A stretch of DNA of 52,427 nucleotides from Methanoculleus sp. MH98A (GCF_000691865.1 NZ_JMIO01000021.1:1-52427); one strand, 5' to 3'. Counted from the first letter of the stretch, positions 32,456-40,470 are shown. The notes: generated from the letters alone by a model not told the origin. Numbers and translations are program-made.

Positions 32456-33790
32456 ATGACCGGGATCTTTCGGGCCTACGACATCCGGGGGCGCTACCCG
32501 GACGAGCTCGATGAGACGACGGCGAAGAAGATCGGGAACGCATTTGTAGCCCTTCTTGCGGCGGAGCGGATCGTCGTCGGGCGGGACATGCGCCCATCCT
32601 CGGAGCCGCTTTCGCGGGCGTTCATCCGGGGTGCGGTCGAAGCCGGGGCGGAGGTCGCCGATATCGGGATGGCGAGCACGCCCCTTCTCAACTACGCCGT
32701 CATCGCCGGGAAGTTCGACGGCGGGGCGATGGTGACGGCCTCCCACCTTCCCGGGGAGATGAACGGGTTCAAACTCGCCCGCGAAAACGCCATCCCCCTC
32801 TCCGGCGACCGCGACCTGCCGCTCCTGGAGACCCGGGTCGGGGAGGAGGAGGTCGCCCGCGCCGGGGGATCGTCCCGCGAGACCGGGATGCTGGACGCCT
32901 ACATCGGGGCGGTGGCCGGGTTCGTCCGGGCGCCGAAGCCGCTCACGGTCGTCGTGGACGCGGGGAACGGGATGGCCGGGCCGGAGATCCCCCGGCTCTT
33001 CGACCGGATCCCTGCGTGGCGGCTTGTGCCGATGTACCTCGAGCCCGACGGCCGGTTCCCTCACCACCACGCAAACCCGCTCGACCCGGAGACCACCCGG
33101 GAACTGCAGGAACGGGTCGTGGCCGAGGGCGCGGATATGGGGGTGGCGTTCGACGGCGACGGCGACCGGTGCGGGCTCATTGACGAGCGGGGCGAGCGCG
33201 TCCGGGAAGACCTGGTGACCGGCCTCGTCGCGGAGTTCCTGCTCGAAGAGAATCCGGGAACGGCGATACTCTACGATCTCCGGTCGAGTCGGGCGGTCCG
33301 GGAAGCGATCGAGCGGGCCGGGGGCCGGGGCGTCCGCTCGAGGGTCGGCCACGCCTTCATCAAGGCCGCGATGCGCGAGGAGGACGCCCTCTTCGCCGGG
33401 GAACTCTCCGGGCACTACTACTACCGGGATGTGGGGTTTACCGACAACGGGCTTCTCACGCTGGTCATGGTTGCAAACATCCTCGCCGCGAGCGGCAGAA
33501 CGCTCTCCGAACTTGTTGAGCCCCTCGACCGCTACCCCTCGACCGGGGAGATCAACCTGACGGTGAGCGAACCGGCGGCGGTGCTCGCGGTGCTTGCGGC
33601 GCGCTACCGGGATGCGGAGCTTGACCGGCTCGACGGGCTGACGGCGACCTATCCTGACTGGTGGTTCAATATCCGCCGCTCCCACACCGAGCCGGTAGTG
33701 CGGCTGAACATCGAGGCGGATACGAGGAGCCTCCTTGATGAGAAGAAGCGGGAGGTGCTCGCGGCCATCCGGGACACCGAAGGTGCGTAA
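32456..33790 (+). CDS. Phosphomannomutase/phosphoglucomutase family
   Basis: 444 residues with the alpha-D-phosphohexomutase motifs in order: F-R-A-Y-D-I-R-G-R at the N-terminus, the phosphoserine loop T-A-S-H-L-P (Ser96), the Mg2+ loop F-D-G-D-G-D-R-C-G near residue 230, and the sugar-binding G-E-L-S-G-H-Y near residue 315, ending R-R-S-H-T-E-P-V-V-R. It interconverts 1- and 6-phosphates of mannose or glucose (or glucosamine) for surface glycans and coenzymes. The ATG at 32456 is the base after the desulfurase TGA. The loop usually reads T-A-S-H-N-P; Leu replaces Asn here. Confidence 0.9.
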   Translation: MTGIFRAYDIRGRYPDELDETTAKKIGNAFVALLAAERIVVGRDMRPSSEPLSRAFIRGAVEAGAEVADIGMASTPLLNYAVIAGKFDGGAMVTASHLPGEMNGFKLARENAIPLSGDRDLPLLETRVGEEEVARAGGSSRETGMLDAYIGAVAGFVRAPKPLTVVVDAGNGMAGPEIPRLFDRIPAWRLVPMYLEPDGRFPHHHANPLDPETTRELQERVVAEGADMGVAFDGDGDRCGLIDERGERVREDLVTGLVAEFLLEENPGTAILYDLRSSRAVREAIERAGGRGVRSRVGHAFIKAAMREEDALFAGELSGHYYYRDVGFTDNGLLTLVMVANILAASGRTLSELVEPLDRYPSTGEINLTVSEPAAVLAVLAARYRDAELDRLDGLTATYPDWWFNIRRSHTEPVVRLNIEADTRSLLDEKKREVLAAIRDTEGA

Positions 33791-33837
33791 GGACCGGCCC
33801 GGCACGGAACGAGGGGCGGCGCGAACTGCCTACTCAC

Positions 33838-33915
33838 GCGAAGGCGCGAAGGCGCGAACCCCCCGGGTTTCTTGAGCCCGGGCCGTCGCGCTTCGCGTTC
33901 TTCGCGGCTTCGCGT
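33838..33915. repeat. Tandem GCGAAGGC units, hairpin and 37-base dispersed repeat, copy 2
   Basis: The 8-base unit GCGAAGGC occurs twice and partly a third time (33838-33858). CCCGGG at 33862-33867 and again at 33877-33882 can form a hairpin. Bases 33879-33915 are the reverse complement match (34 of 37) of 16802-16838. A weaker relative (CTTCGCGCCTTGCGCGAG) lies near 51685. Confidence 0.65.
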
Positions 33916-33938
33916 GTGGCCGAAGAAATGTAAAGCAG

Positions 33939-33969
33939 GAAGCCCCCCTTCAGGGCGGGGTGGTTCACC
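33939..33969. mobile_element. IS200/IS605-type right-end-like remnant
   Basis: The segment AGCCCCCCTTCAGGGCGGGG followed by TGGTTCAC strongly resembles the hairpin right end of IS200/IS605-family elements in methanogens (usual pattern AGCCCC..CCTTCAGG..GGGGTGGTTCAC). No TnpA or TnpB gene is nearby, so this would be a scar or a decayed non-autonomous copy. The tail could equally be an old reRNA end. Confidence 0.45.
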
Positions 33970-34301
33970 AGCGCTGTCATTCCCGGATTCTGTGGATCGG
34001 GACGTTTGTCCCCGGGCGGTCGCGGATCGGGATCGCAGCGTCGCCGGCATACCCCACGAAAAAGAGCCGTTCGATTCTTCACCGCCCAAGAAGGCGCCGT
34101 TAATCCATTGCTTCGACGGGAAGAAGACGATGGCCGGCGGCCGCAACTTATAAGTATCCGATATCCCACTGTTGGCCGGCAGGCTGCAGCTTGCAACCGA
34201 ATCGGGGCCGGGTGAAGCCCCCGGAAACCGTAATCCGGGATACAACGGGCACCCGGGCCTCGAGCGGGAAGAGAGAACCGATAATTGATGTGGTGATGAG
34301 A

Positions 34302-34589
34302 ATGGCAGGACAGCAGATGGAGTCCCGGCCCTGGCAGCAGACCATGGTCCGGAAGACCAACAACCAGGAGGAGCAGTTCAACCCTGACAAGATCAGGAGG
34401 TCGGTGCAGAACGCCGGAGCAAACCAGCAACTGGCGGACGAGATCACCCAGCAGATCCAGGGGAGCACGCACAGCGGGATGACGACCACCGAGATCGACA
34501 ACAGTGTCCAGGACATCCTCAAGCAGAAGGATATGGACGCCTACAACAACTGGATGCGGTGGAAAGAGCAGCACCAGAAGATGCAGTAA
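34302..34589 (+). CDS. ATP-cone domain protein
   Basis: About 95 residues, essentially a lone ATP-cone: M-V-R-K-T-N-N-Q-E-E-Q-F-N-P-D-K-I-R-R-S-V-Q-N-A-G, with a second helix pair ending V-Q-D-I-L. ATP-cones bind ATP/dATP allosterically in ribonucleotide reductases and NrdR; a lone domain may regulate such enzymes or be degenerate. Gln- and Asn-rich composition is unusual for a GC-rich genome. ATG 34302 was preferred over 34296 because GGTGAT (34292-34297) is five bases before it. Confidence 0.7.
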   Translation: MAGQQMESRPWQQTMVRKTNNQEEQFNPDKIRRSVQNAGANQQLADEITQQIQGSTHSGMTTTEIDNSVQDILKQKDMDAYNNWMRWKEQHQKMQ

Positions 34590-34832
34590 GGAGTTTCCCG
34601 GAGCATTCTGCAGGCAGTCTCCCATACTCCGGGTGCCGGAGATCCATCAGCAGGTTTGGACGGCGGATTTCTGGACGTTGCGCCTGTCGGGTATGCGGGC
34701 GCCCTGCAGAACGCGCACAATGTTTTTATGATCAAAAAACAATATTTATATGCAGTGAGATTCCGGGAATGCCCCGGAGATCTGAACTGAATGCGCCGTT
34801 TCCGAATTCAGGTCGGCTGCACCGCAATTCTC

Positions 34833-34907
34833 GGGCCCGTAGCTTAGTCCGGTCAGAGCGCCCGGCTCATAACCGGGCGGTCGTGGGTTCGAATCCCTCC
34901 GGGCCCA
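34833..34907 (+). tRNA. tRNA with CAU anticodon (Met or Ile2)
   Basis: 75 bases with a 7-base acceptor stem (GGGCCCG/CGGGCCC), a D arm with GCTTAG, an anticodon stem CCCGG/CCGGG around loop CTCATAA (anticodon CAU), a T loop TTCGAAT and the discriminator base A. There is one T-T mismatch in the T stem. CCA is not encoded. CAU is read as elongator Met or, when modified, as Ile AUA; sequence alone does not decide. The region before it (34590-34832) shows only a TATA-like ATATTTATATG near 34743. Confidence 0.9.
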
Positions 34908-35062
34908 TGTTTTACGAGTAGCCGTGAGAAGATCCGGCAGGTGAAGGGCCGGCTCCGCAAAGTGGTTCCGTAAAACGGTTCCGCGAACCGGGGTTCGCCC
35001 GGTGCATTGCAGGGAACCGTTAGAAAGGCCTATCTACCGGGACGTGAGAGTTTCCTGGGACT

Positions 35063-35626
35063 ATGATCGAATGGGCCGTAATCCTGTTGCTGTTTCTTGC
35101 TGTCTTAGTCCTATTCTACAGGTACTCCAGGATTCAGGGTCGGGTCGAGCAGAACGCACGAGAGATATTTGAATCCTGGCGCCAGAGGGAGCGAGAGGAT
35201 ATCGAGACCTGGAAAGAGCAGGAACTCAGGCGCCTTTCGGACGAAAAAGCAAAGATTCTGTTTGAAGCGTGGAGACAGGACGAAGAGGGGAATATCCGCA
35301 CCGACGCGGTCAGGCGCAGCCAGTCGGTGACCCGGGGGAAGATCACGGAGTGCCTCATCCCGTATTTCCCGGATTTCCCCTACAATCCGAAGGATGCACG
35401 GTTTTTGGGGACGCCGGTCGATCTCATCGTCTTTGACGGACTATCCGACGCCGATGAAGTGCAGAACGTGGTGTTCGTCGAGATCAAAACGGGTAAAGCC
35501 GCCAACCTGAGTAAACGGGAACGTGCCGTCAGAGAGTGCGTCAAAGCCGGGCGGGTGCAATATTTTATTATCCACCAGTCGTTTGATGAAACCGCCAATC
35601 AACTGCGCGATATGGGAATGAACTAG
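35063..35626 (+). CDS. Membrane-anchored Holliday-junction-resolvase-related protein (Endonuc_Holl family)
   Basis: 187 residues. A hydrophobic helix (about 3-19) is followed by a coiled coil of Arg/Glu/Gln/Lys (about 25-75) and a compact domain with P-V-D-L-I-V-F-D-G-L and V-V-F-V-E-I-K-T-G-K-A-A-N-L-S, a D..ExK-type nuclease pattern. This matches the Endonuc_Holl family, whose nuclease role is predicted only. The membrane anchor suggests it works at the cell envelope or on incoming DNA. ATG 35063 fits; no Shine-Dalgarno is evident. Confidence 0.75.
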   Translation: MIEWAVILLLFLAVLVLFYRYSRIQGRVEQNAREIFESWRQREREDIETWKEQELRRLSDEKAKILFEAWRQDEEGNIRTDAVRRSQSVTRGKITECLIPYFPDFPYNPKDARFLGTPVDLIVFDGLSDADEVQNVVFVEIKTGKAANLSKRERAVRECVKAGRVQYFIIHQSFDETANQLRDMGMN

Positions 35627-35690
35627 TCATACGCGACCATATCGGGTTTAAACCGTTTAAAAAATACAGAGCGTATGCCCTCATCTCCGG

Positions 35691-36064
35691 TCAGGGCGAC
35701 GGCTCAAAGGAGGCATCCTCGTCTTCCGGGCACCCCTCCTCCCGCTCGCGGCCGCACCCGACGATCCGGATCGTCTTCCCGTGCACCAGGCGTCGGCGAC
35801 CTTCGCCCGCGCCCCGTGGAGGTCGCGCCAGAGGGTCTTTCGGGAGACACCGAGGGCGACGGCGGCCTCCTCCTGTGCGAGCCCCTGGAGGTCGACGAGC
35901 CGCAGGGCCTCCACCTCCTCGGGGAGGACGACGACGAACTCGCCGGGTTCCCCACAGAGCGGGCCGAAACACCGGAACGCCCCCTGATCCCCGATCATCC
36001 GGCGAACACGGGGCCGGCCCCGCTGGCGGCGGCCACGCCCCTCGCCGGGTTCTCTCTCGTTCAT
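35691..36064 (-). pseudogene. DUF134 HTH protein, frameshifted near the C-terminus
   Basis: From ATG 36064 the protein reads M-N-E-R-E-P-G-E-G-R-G-R, then R-C-F-G-P-L-C-G-E-P, and the sigma-70 region 4-like HTH E-E-V-E-A-L-R-L-V-D-L and E-E-A-A-V-A-L-G-V-S-R-K-T-L-W-R, hallmarks of DUF134. After K-V-A-D-A (near 35790) the frame runs out; the next frame supplies the family C-terminus V-H-G-K-T-I-R-I-V. Restoring one C (GCC-CTG) gives about 125 residues. GGAG is eight bases before the ATG. The family is predicted to be DNA-binding. It sits behind a DUF5320 gene, as is common. Confidence 0.75.
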
Positions 36065-36133
36065 GCTACCGATCTCCTGAGTAGAGATCGGTCTCCCGTG
36101 CAGATAGTGCCTTCGCTCCGGCACCGGCCGCTA

Positions 36134-36319
36134 TCACCGGCCGCCGCGACGAAAACCGCGGCCGCACCCCCACGGGATGCCGCCCCGGCCGATACCGCGA
36201 AGCACCGGCGTGGAAGATTCGCCTTCCGCCACAGACGTCCCGGGCAGGACGCACCGCCCCCGCCGGCCACCCGTCATCGGGCCACGGCCGGCCGGGCCGG
36301 TTCCATCAAATCCTGGCAT
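36134..36319 (-). CDS. DUF5320 Gly-rich small protein
   Basis: 61 residues beginning M-P-G-F-D-G-T-G-P-A-G-R-G-P-M-T-G-G, the DUF5320 signature, and then Gly/Arg-rich to the end. The usual middle and C-terminal part of the family (Glu-rich coiled coil) is absent, so it is a short member or truncated. GAGGTGA precedes the ATG. It is paired with the DUF134 regulator and shares its promoter. Genes of this pair are often found with ferredoxin/MinD-type and NifX-like proteins, such as those at 26213-28706. Confidence 0.75.
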   Translation of the reverse strand: MPGFDGTGPAGRGPMTGGRRGRCVLPGTSVAEGESSTPVLRGIGRGGIPWGCGRGFRRGGR

Positions 36320-36337
36320 GGTGTATCACCTCGATTA

Positions 36338-36353
36338 TTACACATATGTGTAA
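36338..36353. promoter_or_regulatory. 16-base palindrome, candidate operator of the DUF5320-DUF134 operon
   Basis: TTACACATATGTGTAA is a perfect palindrome. It lies 19 bases before the DUF5320 ATG (36319) and directly after a TATA-rich run on the - strand (about 36352-36366), so it covers the expected transcription start. Autoregulation by the DUF134 HTH protein is inferred. Confidence 0.5.
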
Positions 36354-36410
36354 AAATATATTAAAATATTCAATGCGGCAGATCCGGTGTTCCGGGATGT
36401 GGCGGTCGAG

Positions 36411-36470
36411 TCGTGGTCTAGCTGATTGTGACGCCGCCTGATCAGGGCGACGCCTTAACCGCCTGGACCA
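36411..36470. repeat. tRNA-like inverted repeat, copy 1
   Basis: TCGTGGTCTAGCT... and ...CTGGACCA are imperfect complements around a TGATCA centre; mismatches are mainly transitions compatible with G-U pairs. Both arms resemble the D arm and 5' anticodon stem of an archaeal Val-type tRNA. The acceptor and T arms are missing. Confidence 0.5.
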
Positions 36471-36546
36471 GTGTGCCTACCCGCCCTGAACGCCGCATAT
36501 ACAGCCCGATCGCCGTTCCACACCGATCTACTACGCCCCTCGAGCC

Positions 36547-36604
36547 TCGTGATCTAGCTAAAACCCTCGCCCTTCCACGGCGACGTCGTAACCACCTGGA
36601 CCAC
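36547..36604. repeat. tRNA-like inverted repeat, copy 2
   Basis: A second copy of the 36411-36470 element, with the same ends (TCGTGATCTAGCT and CCTGGACCA) and the shared block GGCGACG, but with a diverged middle and loop. The stretch between the copies (36471-36546) holds no gene. The TATA box of sulP (CCTATATC, 36620-36627) lies 15 bases further on. Confidence 0.5.
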
Positions 36605-36652
36605 AGTATCCCGGGGCAACCTATATCCCGCACCCCGCACCCACAACCGGGC

Positions 36653-38302
36653 ATGCCCGCCGGTGAGACGAACTGGAGGAGGAGCCTCCCGGCCGACCTC
36701 GCCGCCGGGGCTACCACCGCCCTCGTCGGCATCCCGCAGGGGATGGGGTTCGCCCTCGTCGCCGGGGTCAACCCCGTCTACGGCCTCTACACCGCCGCGT
36801 TCTCGACGGCGATCGGGGCGTTCCTCACCGGCTCCACCTACCTCAAGGTGATGCTCTCAAACGTCCTCGCGGTCTCGATCTACTCGGTCCTCGCTCCCGT
36901 CCCGGAGACCGACGTCCCGGCCACCCTCTTCGTCCTCACCCTCCTCGTCGGGCTCTTCCAGCTCGGGTTCGGGCTTGTCCGGGCAGGCAGCCTGACCCGG
37001 TTCGTCTCGAACGCCGTCCTCACCGGGTTCGTCACCGGCGCGGCGCTCCTCATCGTCCTCGGCCAGCTCGGAAACCTCACCGGCCACCAACTCCCGCGGG
37101 AAGAAATCCAGATCCTCGCCATCCCCGACCTGCTCCTCCACGCGGGAGAGATCCAGCCGCAGGCGCTCTTCGTCGGCCTCCTCACCATCGCTCTCGCCCT
37201 CGCTCTCCAGCGGGTGCCGCGCCTCAACTCCGTCTCGCTCCTCCTCCCGGTCATCATCGCGGCCTTCCTCGTCAGGATCGCGTTCCCGGAAGTCGCGATC
37301 GTCGGCGACATCGCCGCCATCCCCGCCGGCCTCCCGGTACCCGTCATCCCCGACATCGCCCTCGTGCCCGGGCTCCTCGTCCCGGCGCTCGCCCTCGCCA
37401 TCATCGGGCTCGTGATGGCCGTCGGGGTCACCGAGACGACCCCGGAGCCGGACGGCACCATCGCCGACGTGAACCGGGACTTCTCCGGACAGGGAATCAC
37501 CAACATTCTCACGAGTTTCCTCCAGTGCGCCCCGTCGGCGGGCTCCCTCTCCGCGACGGCGCTCAACGTCGCCGCGGGGGCAGAGACCCGGGCGGCAAAC
37601 CTCATCTCAGGCGCCCTCGTCGGAGCGGTCATCGTCGTCGCGGGACCGCTCGCGGAACAGATCCCCCTCCCGGCCCTCGCCGGGATCCTGATCCTCATCG
37701 GGGCCGAACTCATCTACCAGCCCCGCGAGATCGCCTGCATCTGGAGGTACTCCCGCCCCGGGCGCTGGGCGATGCTCGCCACCTTCATCTCAACCCAGGT
37801 TCTCCCGCTCCAGTACAGCATCTACATCGGCGTCATCCTCTCGCTTGCCATCTACCTGGTCACCTCCACCCGGGAGGCGACCGTGGTCCGCCTCGTTCCG
37901 GTCGAGGAGGGGATGTTCCGGGAAGAACCGGCGCCCGGACGGCTGCCGGACGACAGCATCACCGTCCTCTTGGTCTCCGGGAGCGTCTACTTCGCCACCA
38001 TCCGTGCCATCGAGCGGTCGCTCCCGTCCCCGGAAGGGGCAGAGGGCGCCGTCGTCATCCTCGCCCTCTCCCGAAGGGTCGAGGCCGGAACCGGGCTTTT
38101 CAGGATGCTGGCGCGCTACGCCCGGAAGGTCACGGCCGGGGGGAACCGGCTCATCCTCGCCGAGGTCGACCCCCGCCTCCTTGCAGGACTTGAAGAGGGA
38201 GGCGTAACCGGGGCCATCGGCCCCGGGAACATCTTCCCTGCGACACCGGTCATCGGCGAGTCGCTCCGGGTGGCTATCCGGGCGGCGGAGGCCGGAGCGT
38301 GA
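36653..38302 (+). CDS. SulP family anion permease
   Basis: About 549 residues. Ten or more helices: D-L-A-A-G-A-T-T-A-L-V-G-I-P-Q-G-M-G-F-A is the SulP N-terminal motif, T-G-F-V-T-G-A-A-L is found near residue 120, and N-I-L-T-S-F-L-Q-C-A-P-S-A-G-S-L-S near residue 285. The C-terminal STAS-like domain (about 430-549) contains I-T-V-L-L-V-S-G-S-V-Y-F. Bacterial SulP proteins import sulfate, bicarbonate or dicarboxylates. Start at ATG 36653 follows the TATA box by about 30 bases, so the message is leaderless or nearly so; the open frame from 36428 overlaps the tRNA-like repeats. Confidence 0.87.
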   Translation: MPAGETNWRRSLPADLAAGATTALVGIPQGMGFALVAGVNPVYGLYTAAFSTAIGAFLTGSTYLKVMLSNVLAVSIYSVLAPVPETDVPATLFVLTLLVGLFQLGFGLVRAGSLTRFVSNAVLTGFVTGAALLIVLGQLGNLTGHQLPREEIQILAIPDLLLHAGEIQPQALFVGLLTIALALALQRVPRLNSVSLLLPVIIAAFLVRIAFPEVAIVGDIAAIPAGLPVPVIPDIALVPGLLVPALALAIIGLVMAVGVTETTPEPDGTIADVNRDFSGQGITNILTSFLQCAPSAGSLSATALNVAAGAETRAANLISGALVGAVIVVAGPLAEQIPLPALAGILILIGAELIYQPREIACIWRYSRPGRWAMLATFISTQVLPLQYSIYIGVILSLAIYLVTSTREATVVRLVPVEEGMFREEPAPGRLPDDSITVLLVSGSVYFATIRAIERSLPSPEGAEGAVVILALSRRVEAGTGLFRMLARYARKVTAGGNRLILAEVDPRLLAGLEEGGVTGAIGPGNIFPATPVIGESLRVAIRAAEAGA

Positions 38303-38350
38303 GAGCCCTGCCGGAAAACTCTTTCCCTGTGGAGCACCCATACCGTTCCT

Positions 38351-39376
38351 GTGAACATCGCCGGGAACCTCCCTCCCCCTGCCCGCATCGCGATCGTCGG
38401 GGCGGCGGTCATCATCGTGCTCGCGGGGATACGGGTGGCCACACCGATCCTCGGCCCGCTCCTCGTCGCCGTCTTCTTCGCAATGATCACCGCCCCCGCC
38501 ATGAGATGGCTGACCCGGCGGGGAGTTCCCCCGCTCCTCGGTGCCGCAACGGTAGTCGCGGGGCTCATCGGGATCTTCGCCGGAATGATCATCTTCCTCG
38601 GTGCGGCCTTTACCGGGTTCATCCGAACCCTTCCGCAGTACCAGGCGAGCCTCGAAGCCCAGGCGGCCGTCCTCACCGACTATGGCATCGATATCGGCAG
38701 ATTCACGATATGGGATTACATCGACCAGGGGCTCGTCTTCCAGCAGGCGACCGAACTTGCCCGGCAGATCGGGAGCATCGCCGTCGACGTCTTCCTCGTC
38801 TTCGTCGGGATCGGGTTCCTTCTCCTGGAAGGACCCCGTCTTGCGGCGGTTCTCGCGCGCTACCTGGGAGCGGAGAGCACCCCCTACCGGCACCTATCGC
38901 AGTCAGGTGCAATCCTCATCGACTACGTGGTGGTCAGGACGAAGGTGAACCTGATCACCGGCGTCGGGACCTGGCTCTTTCTCACCCTCCTCGGGGTCGA
39001 CTTCGCGGTGCTCTGGGGGTTCATCGCCTTCGTCCTGAGTTACGTCCCCTACATAGGCCTGGTCGTGGCCGCGATCCCCCCCACCCTCCTCGCGCTCATC
39101 GAGTTCGGGCCGGCCGGGGCGGTTGCCGTCATCGCTGCCGTCGCCCTCATCGACGCCGCTGCAGAAAACCTCTTCCTCCCCCGGATAGCCGGGCGGGAAC
39201 TCAACCTCTCCCCGTTCGTCGTCCTCTTCTCCGTCATCTTCTGGGGATTCATCCTCGGTGCGGTCGGTATCTTTCTCGCCATACCGCTGACGATCGCGGT
39301 GAAACTCTTCCTCGAGAGCTGGGAAGAGACCCGGTGGATCGGGGAGATGATGGGCAACGGTGACCCGGGGAGGTAG
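38351..39376 (+). CDS. AI-2E family transporter (PF01594)
   Basis: About 341 residues. Two N-terminal helices (A-R-I-A-I-V-G-A-A-V-I-I-V) and a third, a periplasmic-type alpha region, then four or five helices in the C-terminal half with the family signature P-P-T-L-L-A-L-I-E-F-G and N-L-F-L-P-R-I-A-G-R-E-L-N-L-S-P. GTG 38351 is the start; it falls 48 bases after sulP. The family exports signals or acts as a Na+/H+ antiporter in different organisms. It probably lies in the same transcript as sulP. Confidence 0.85.
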   Translation: MNIAGNLPPPARIAIVGAAVIIVLAGIRVATPILGPLLVAVFFAMITAPAMRWLTRRGVPPLLGAATVVAGLIGIFAGMIIFLGAAFTGFIRTLPQYQASLEAQAAVLTDYGIDIGRFTIWDYIDQGLVFQQATELARQIGSIAVDVFLVFVGIGFLLLEGPRLAAVLARYLGAESTPYRHLSQSGAILIDYVVVRTKVNLITGVGTWLFLTLLGVDFAVLWGFIAFVLSYVPYIGLVVAAIPPTLLALIEFGPAGAVAVIAAVALIDAAAENLFLPRIAGRELNLSPFVVLFSVIFWGFILGAVGIFLAIPLTIAVKLFLESWEETRWIGEMMGNGDPGR

Positions 39377-39420
39377 CGGCGGCACAAGATGTTTACAGGA
39401 CGCCGCCCAACCCGTGATCC

Positions 39421-40035
39421 ATGAAGAGACCTGCCGGCCTCTACCTCGCCTACCTCTTCCAGTTCCTCATCGCCGCAAACATCCTCCTCGCGCTCTCGCT
39501 CGGCGAATACTCGCAGGTCTTTACCGGCGTCATCGCGCTCGGCCTGACCCTGGTTCCCGCCGTCGTTACCCGCCGGTGGAGCATCACGCTCCCCTGGCAG
39601 GTCAACCTCCTCATAGTCCTCTCGCTCTACCTCCACATCGCCGGCGAGAGCCGGGGGTTCTACATGCTCTACTACCCCTACTACGACAAGATCGCCCACC
39701 TCATCTCCGGTATAACCGTCTCGGTGCTCGCCTTCGTCATCGTCCTGCTGCTCGACCGGTTCAGCAGGTTGAACCTCTCCCGGTGGATGATCGTCGGGTT
39801 CGTCGTCATCGCCGCGATGGCGATGGAAGGGTTCTGGGAGATTTACGAGTGGCTCTTCGACACCTTCCTCGGGACGAACCTCCAGCACGGGCTCGATGAC
39901 ACCATGCTCGATATGATCTTCGTCCTCATCGGGTCGGTCATCGTCGCACTCGCCGGGAACCGTTACCTCTCACGGTTCTCAAAGGAGGAGATCACCGGCA
40001 GGCTGGTGGTCCCGGAAGAGGGGCCGGTCGAATGA
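39421..40035 (+). CDS. Integral membrane protein, YjdF/DUF2238-like (paralogue of 2688-3353)
   Basis: 204 residues with five or six helices. The motifs Y-Y-D-K-I-A-H-L-I-S-G, F-W-E-I-Y-E-W and D-D-T-M-L-D-M-I match the paralogue in order and spacing. The tail (E-E-G-P-V-E) is shorter. ATG 39421 starts at M-K-R-P-A-G-L-Y-L-A-Y. It may be cotranscribed with the AI-2E gene (44 bases apart). The paralogue and this gene lie in different surroundings, so their shared role is not revealed by the neighbours. Confidence 0.8.
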   Translation: MKRPAGLYLAYLFQFLIAANILLALSLGEYSQVFTGVIALGLTLVPAVVTRRWSITLPWQVNLLIVLSLYLHIAGESRGFYMLYYPYYDKIAHLISGITVSVLAFVIVLLLDRFSRLNLSRWMIVGFVVIAAMAMEGFWEIYEWLFDTFLGTNLQHGLDDTMLDMIFVLIGSVIVALAGNRYLSRFSKEEITGRLVVPEEGPVE

Positions 40036-40077
40036 CGGCCGGAACCTTTTTTTAATCCGCCCCGGAGAGGGGGCGCC

Positions 40078-40470
40078 ATGCTCGAAGGGATCGCAACAGG
40101 TGCGGAAAACGTCGTCGGGTTCCGGTTCGACGGCGAGATGACGGCAGGAGATTACGACGGGACGCTGATCCCGGCGCTCGAGGACGCAAAGAGAAGCCAG
40201 CCGGTGCTCCGGATACTCTTTCACATCGTGAACTTTCACGGCTGGAAGTCGCACGGCTACTGGGAGAGGCTCAAGGACTGGCCGGGGATGGAGAAGGTCG
40301 ATCGGATCGCGATCGTCGGCGGGGAGAAGTGGGAAGAGTGGATGAACCACCTGCCGGGACTCTTCGTGGGATTTACGGGTATCGACGTCCGCTATTTCAC
40401 CGAAGGCCACCTGGACGGCGCCATCGGCTGGCTGCGGGAGCCGATACCCGCTGAACCGGAGATGAGATAG
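40078..40470 (+). CDS. SpoIIAA-like STAS-related protein (PF11964)
   Basis: 130 residues. The family pattern is complete: V-V-G-F-R-F-D-G-E-M-T near residue 12, Y-W-E-R-L-K-D-W-P-G-M-E-K-V-D-R-I-A-I-V-G-G-E-K-W and W-M-N-H-L-P-G-L-F. SpoIIAA-like folds bind phospho-serine/threonine or lipids; here the role is unknown. A paralogue sits at 42983-43378. The gene starts 42 bases after the membrane protein gene. Confidence 0.8.
   Translation: MLEGIATGAENVVGFRFDGEMTAGDYDGTLIPALEDAKRSQPVLRILFHIVNFHGWKSHGYWERLKDWPGMEKVDRIAIVGGEKWEEWMNHLPGLFVGFTGIDVRYFTEGHLDGAIGWLREPIPAEPEMR

Noticed and set aside
32195-33805. 536-codon - strand frame opposite the phosphohexomutase
   Set aside because: All phosphohexomutase motifs are on the + strand; this is antisense GC-rich sequence.
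36411-36604. Functional tRNA genes on either strand
   Set aside because: Acceptor stem, T arm and a proper anticodon loop (U33, purine 37) are missing; only the D-arm-like halves are tRNA-like.
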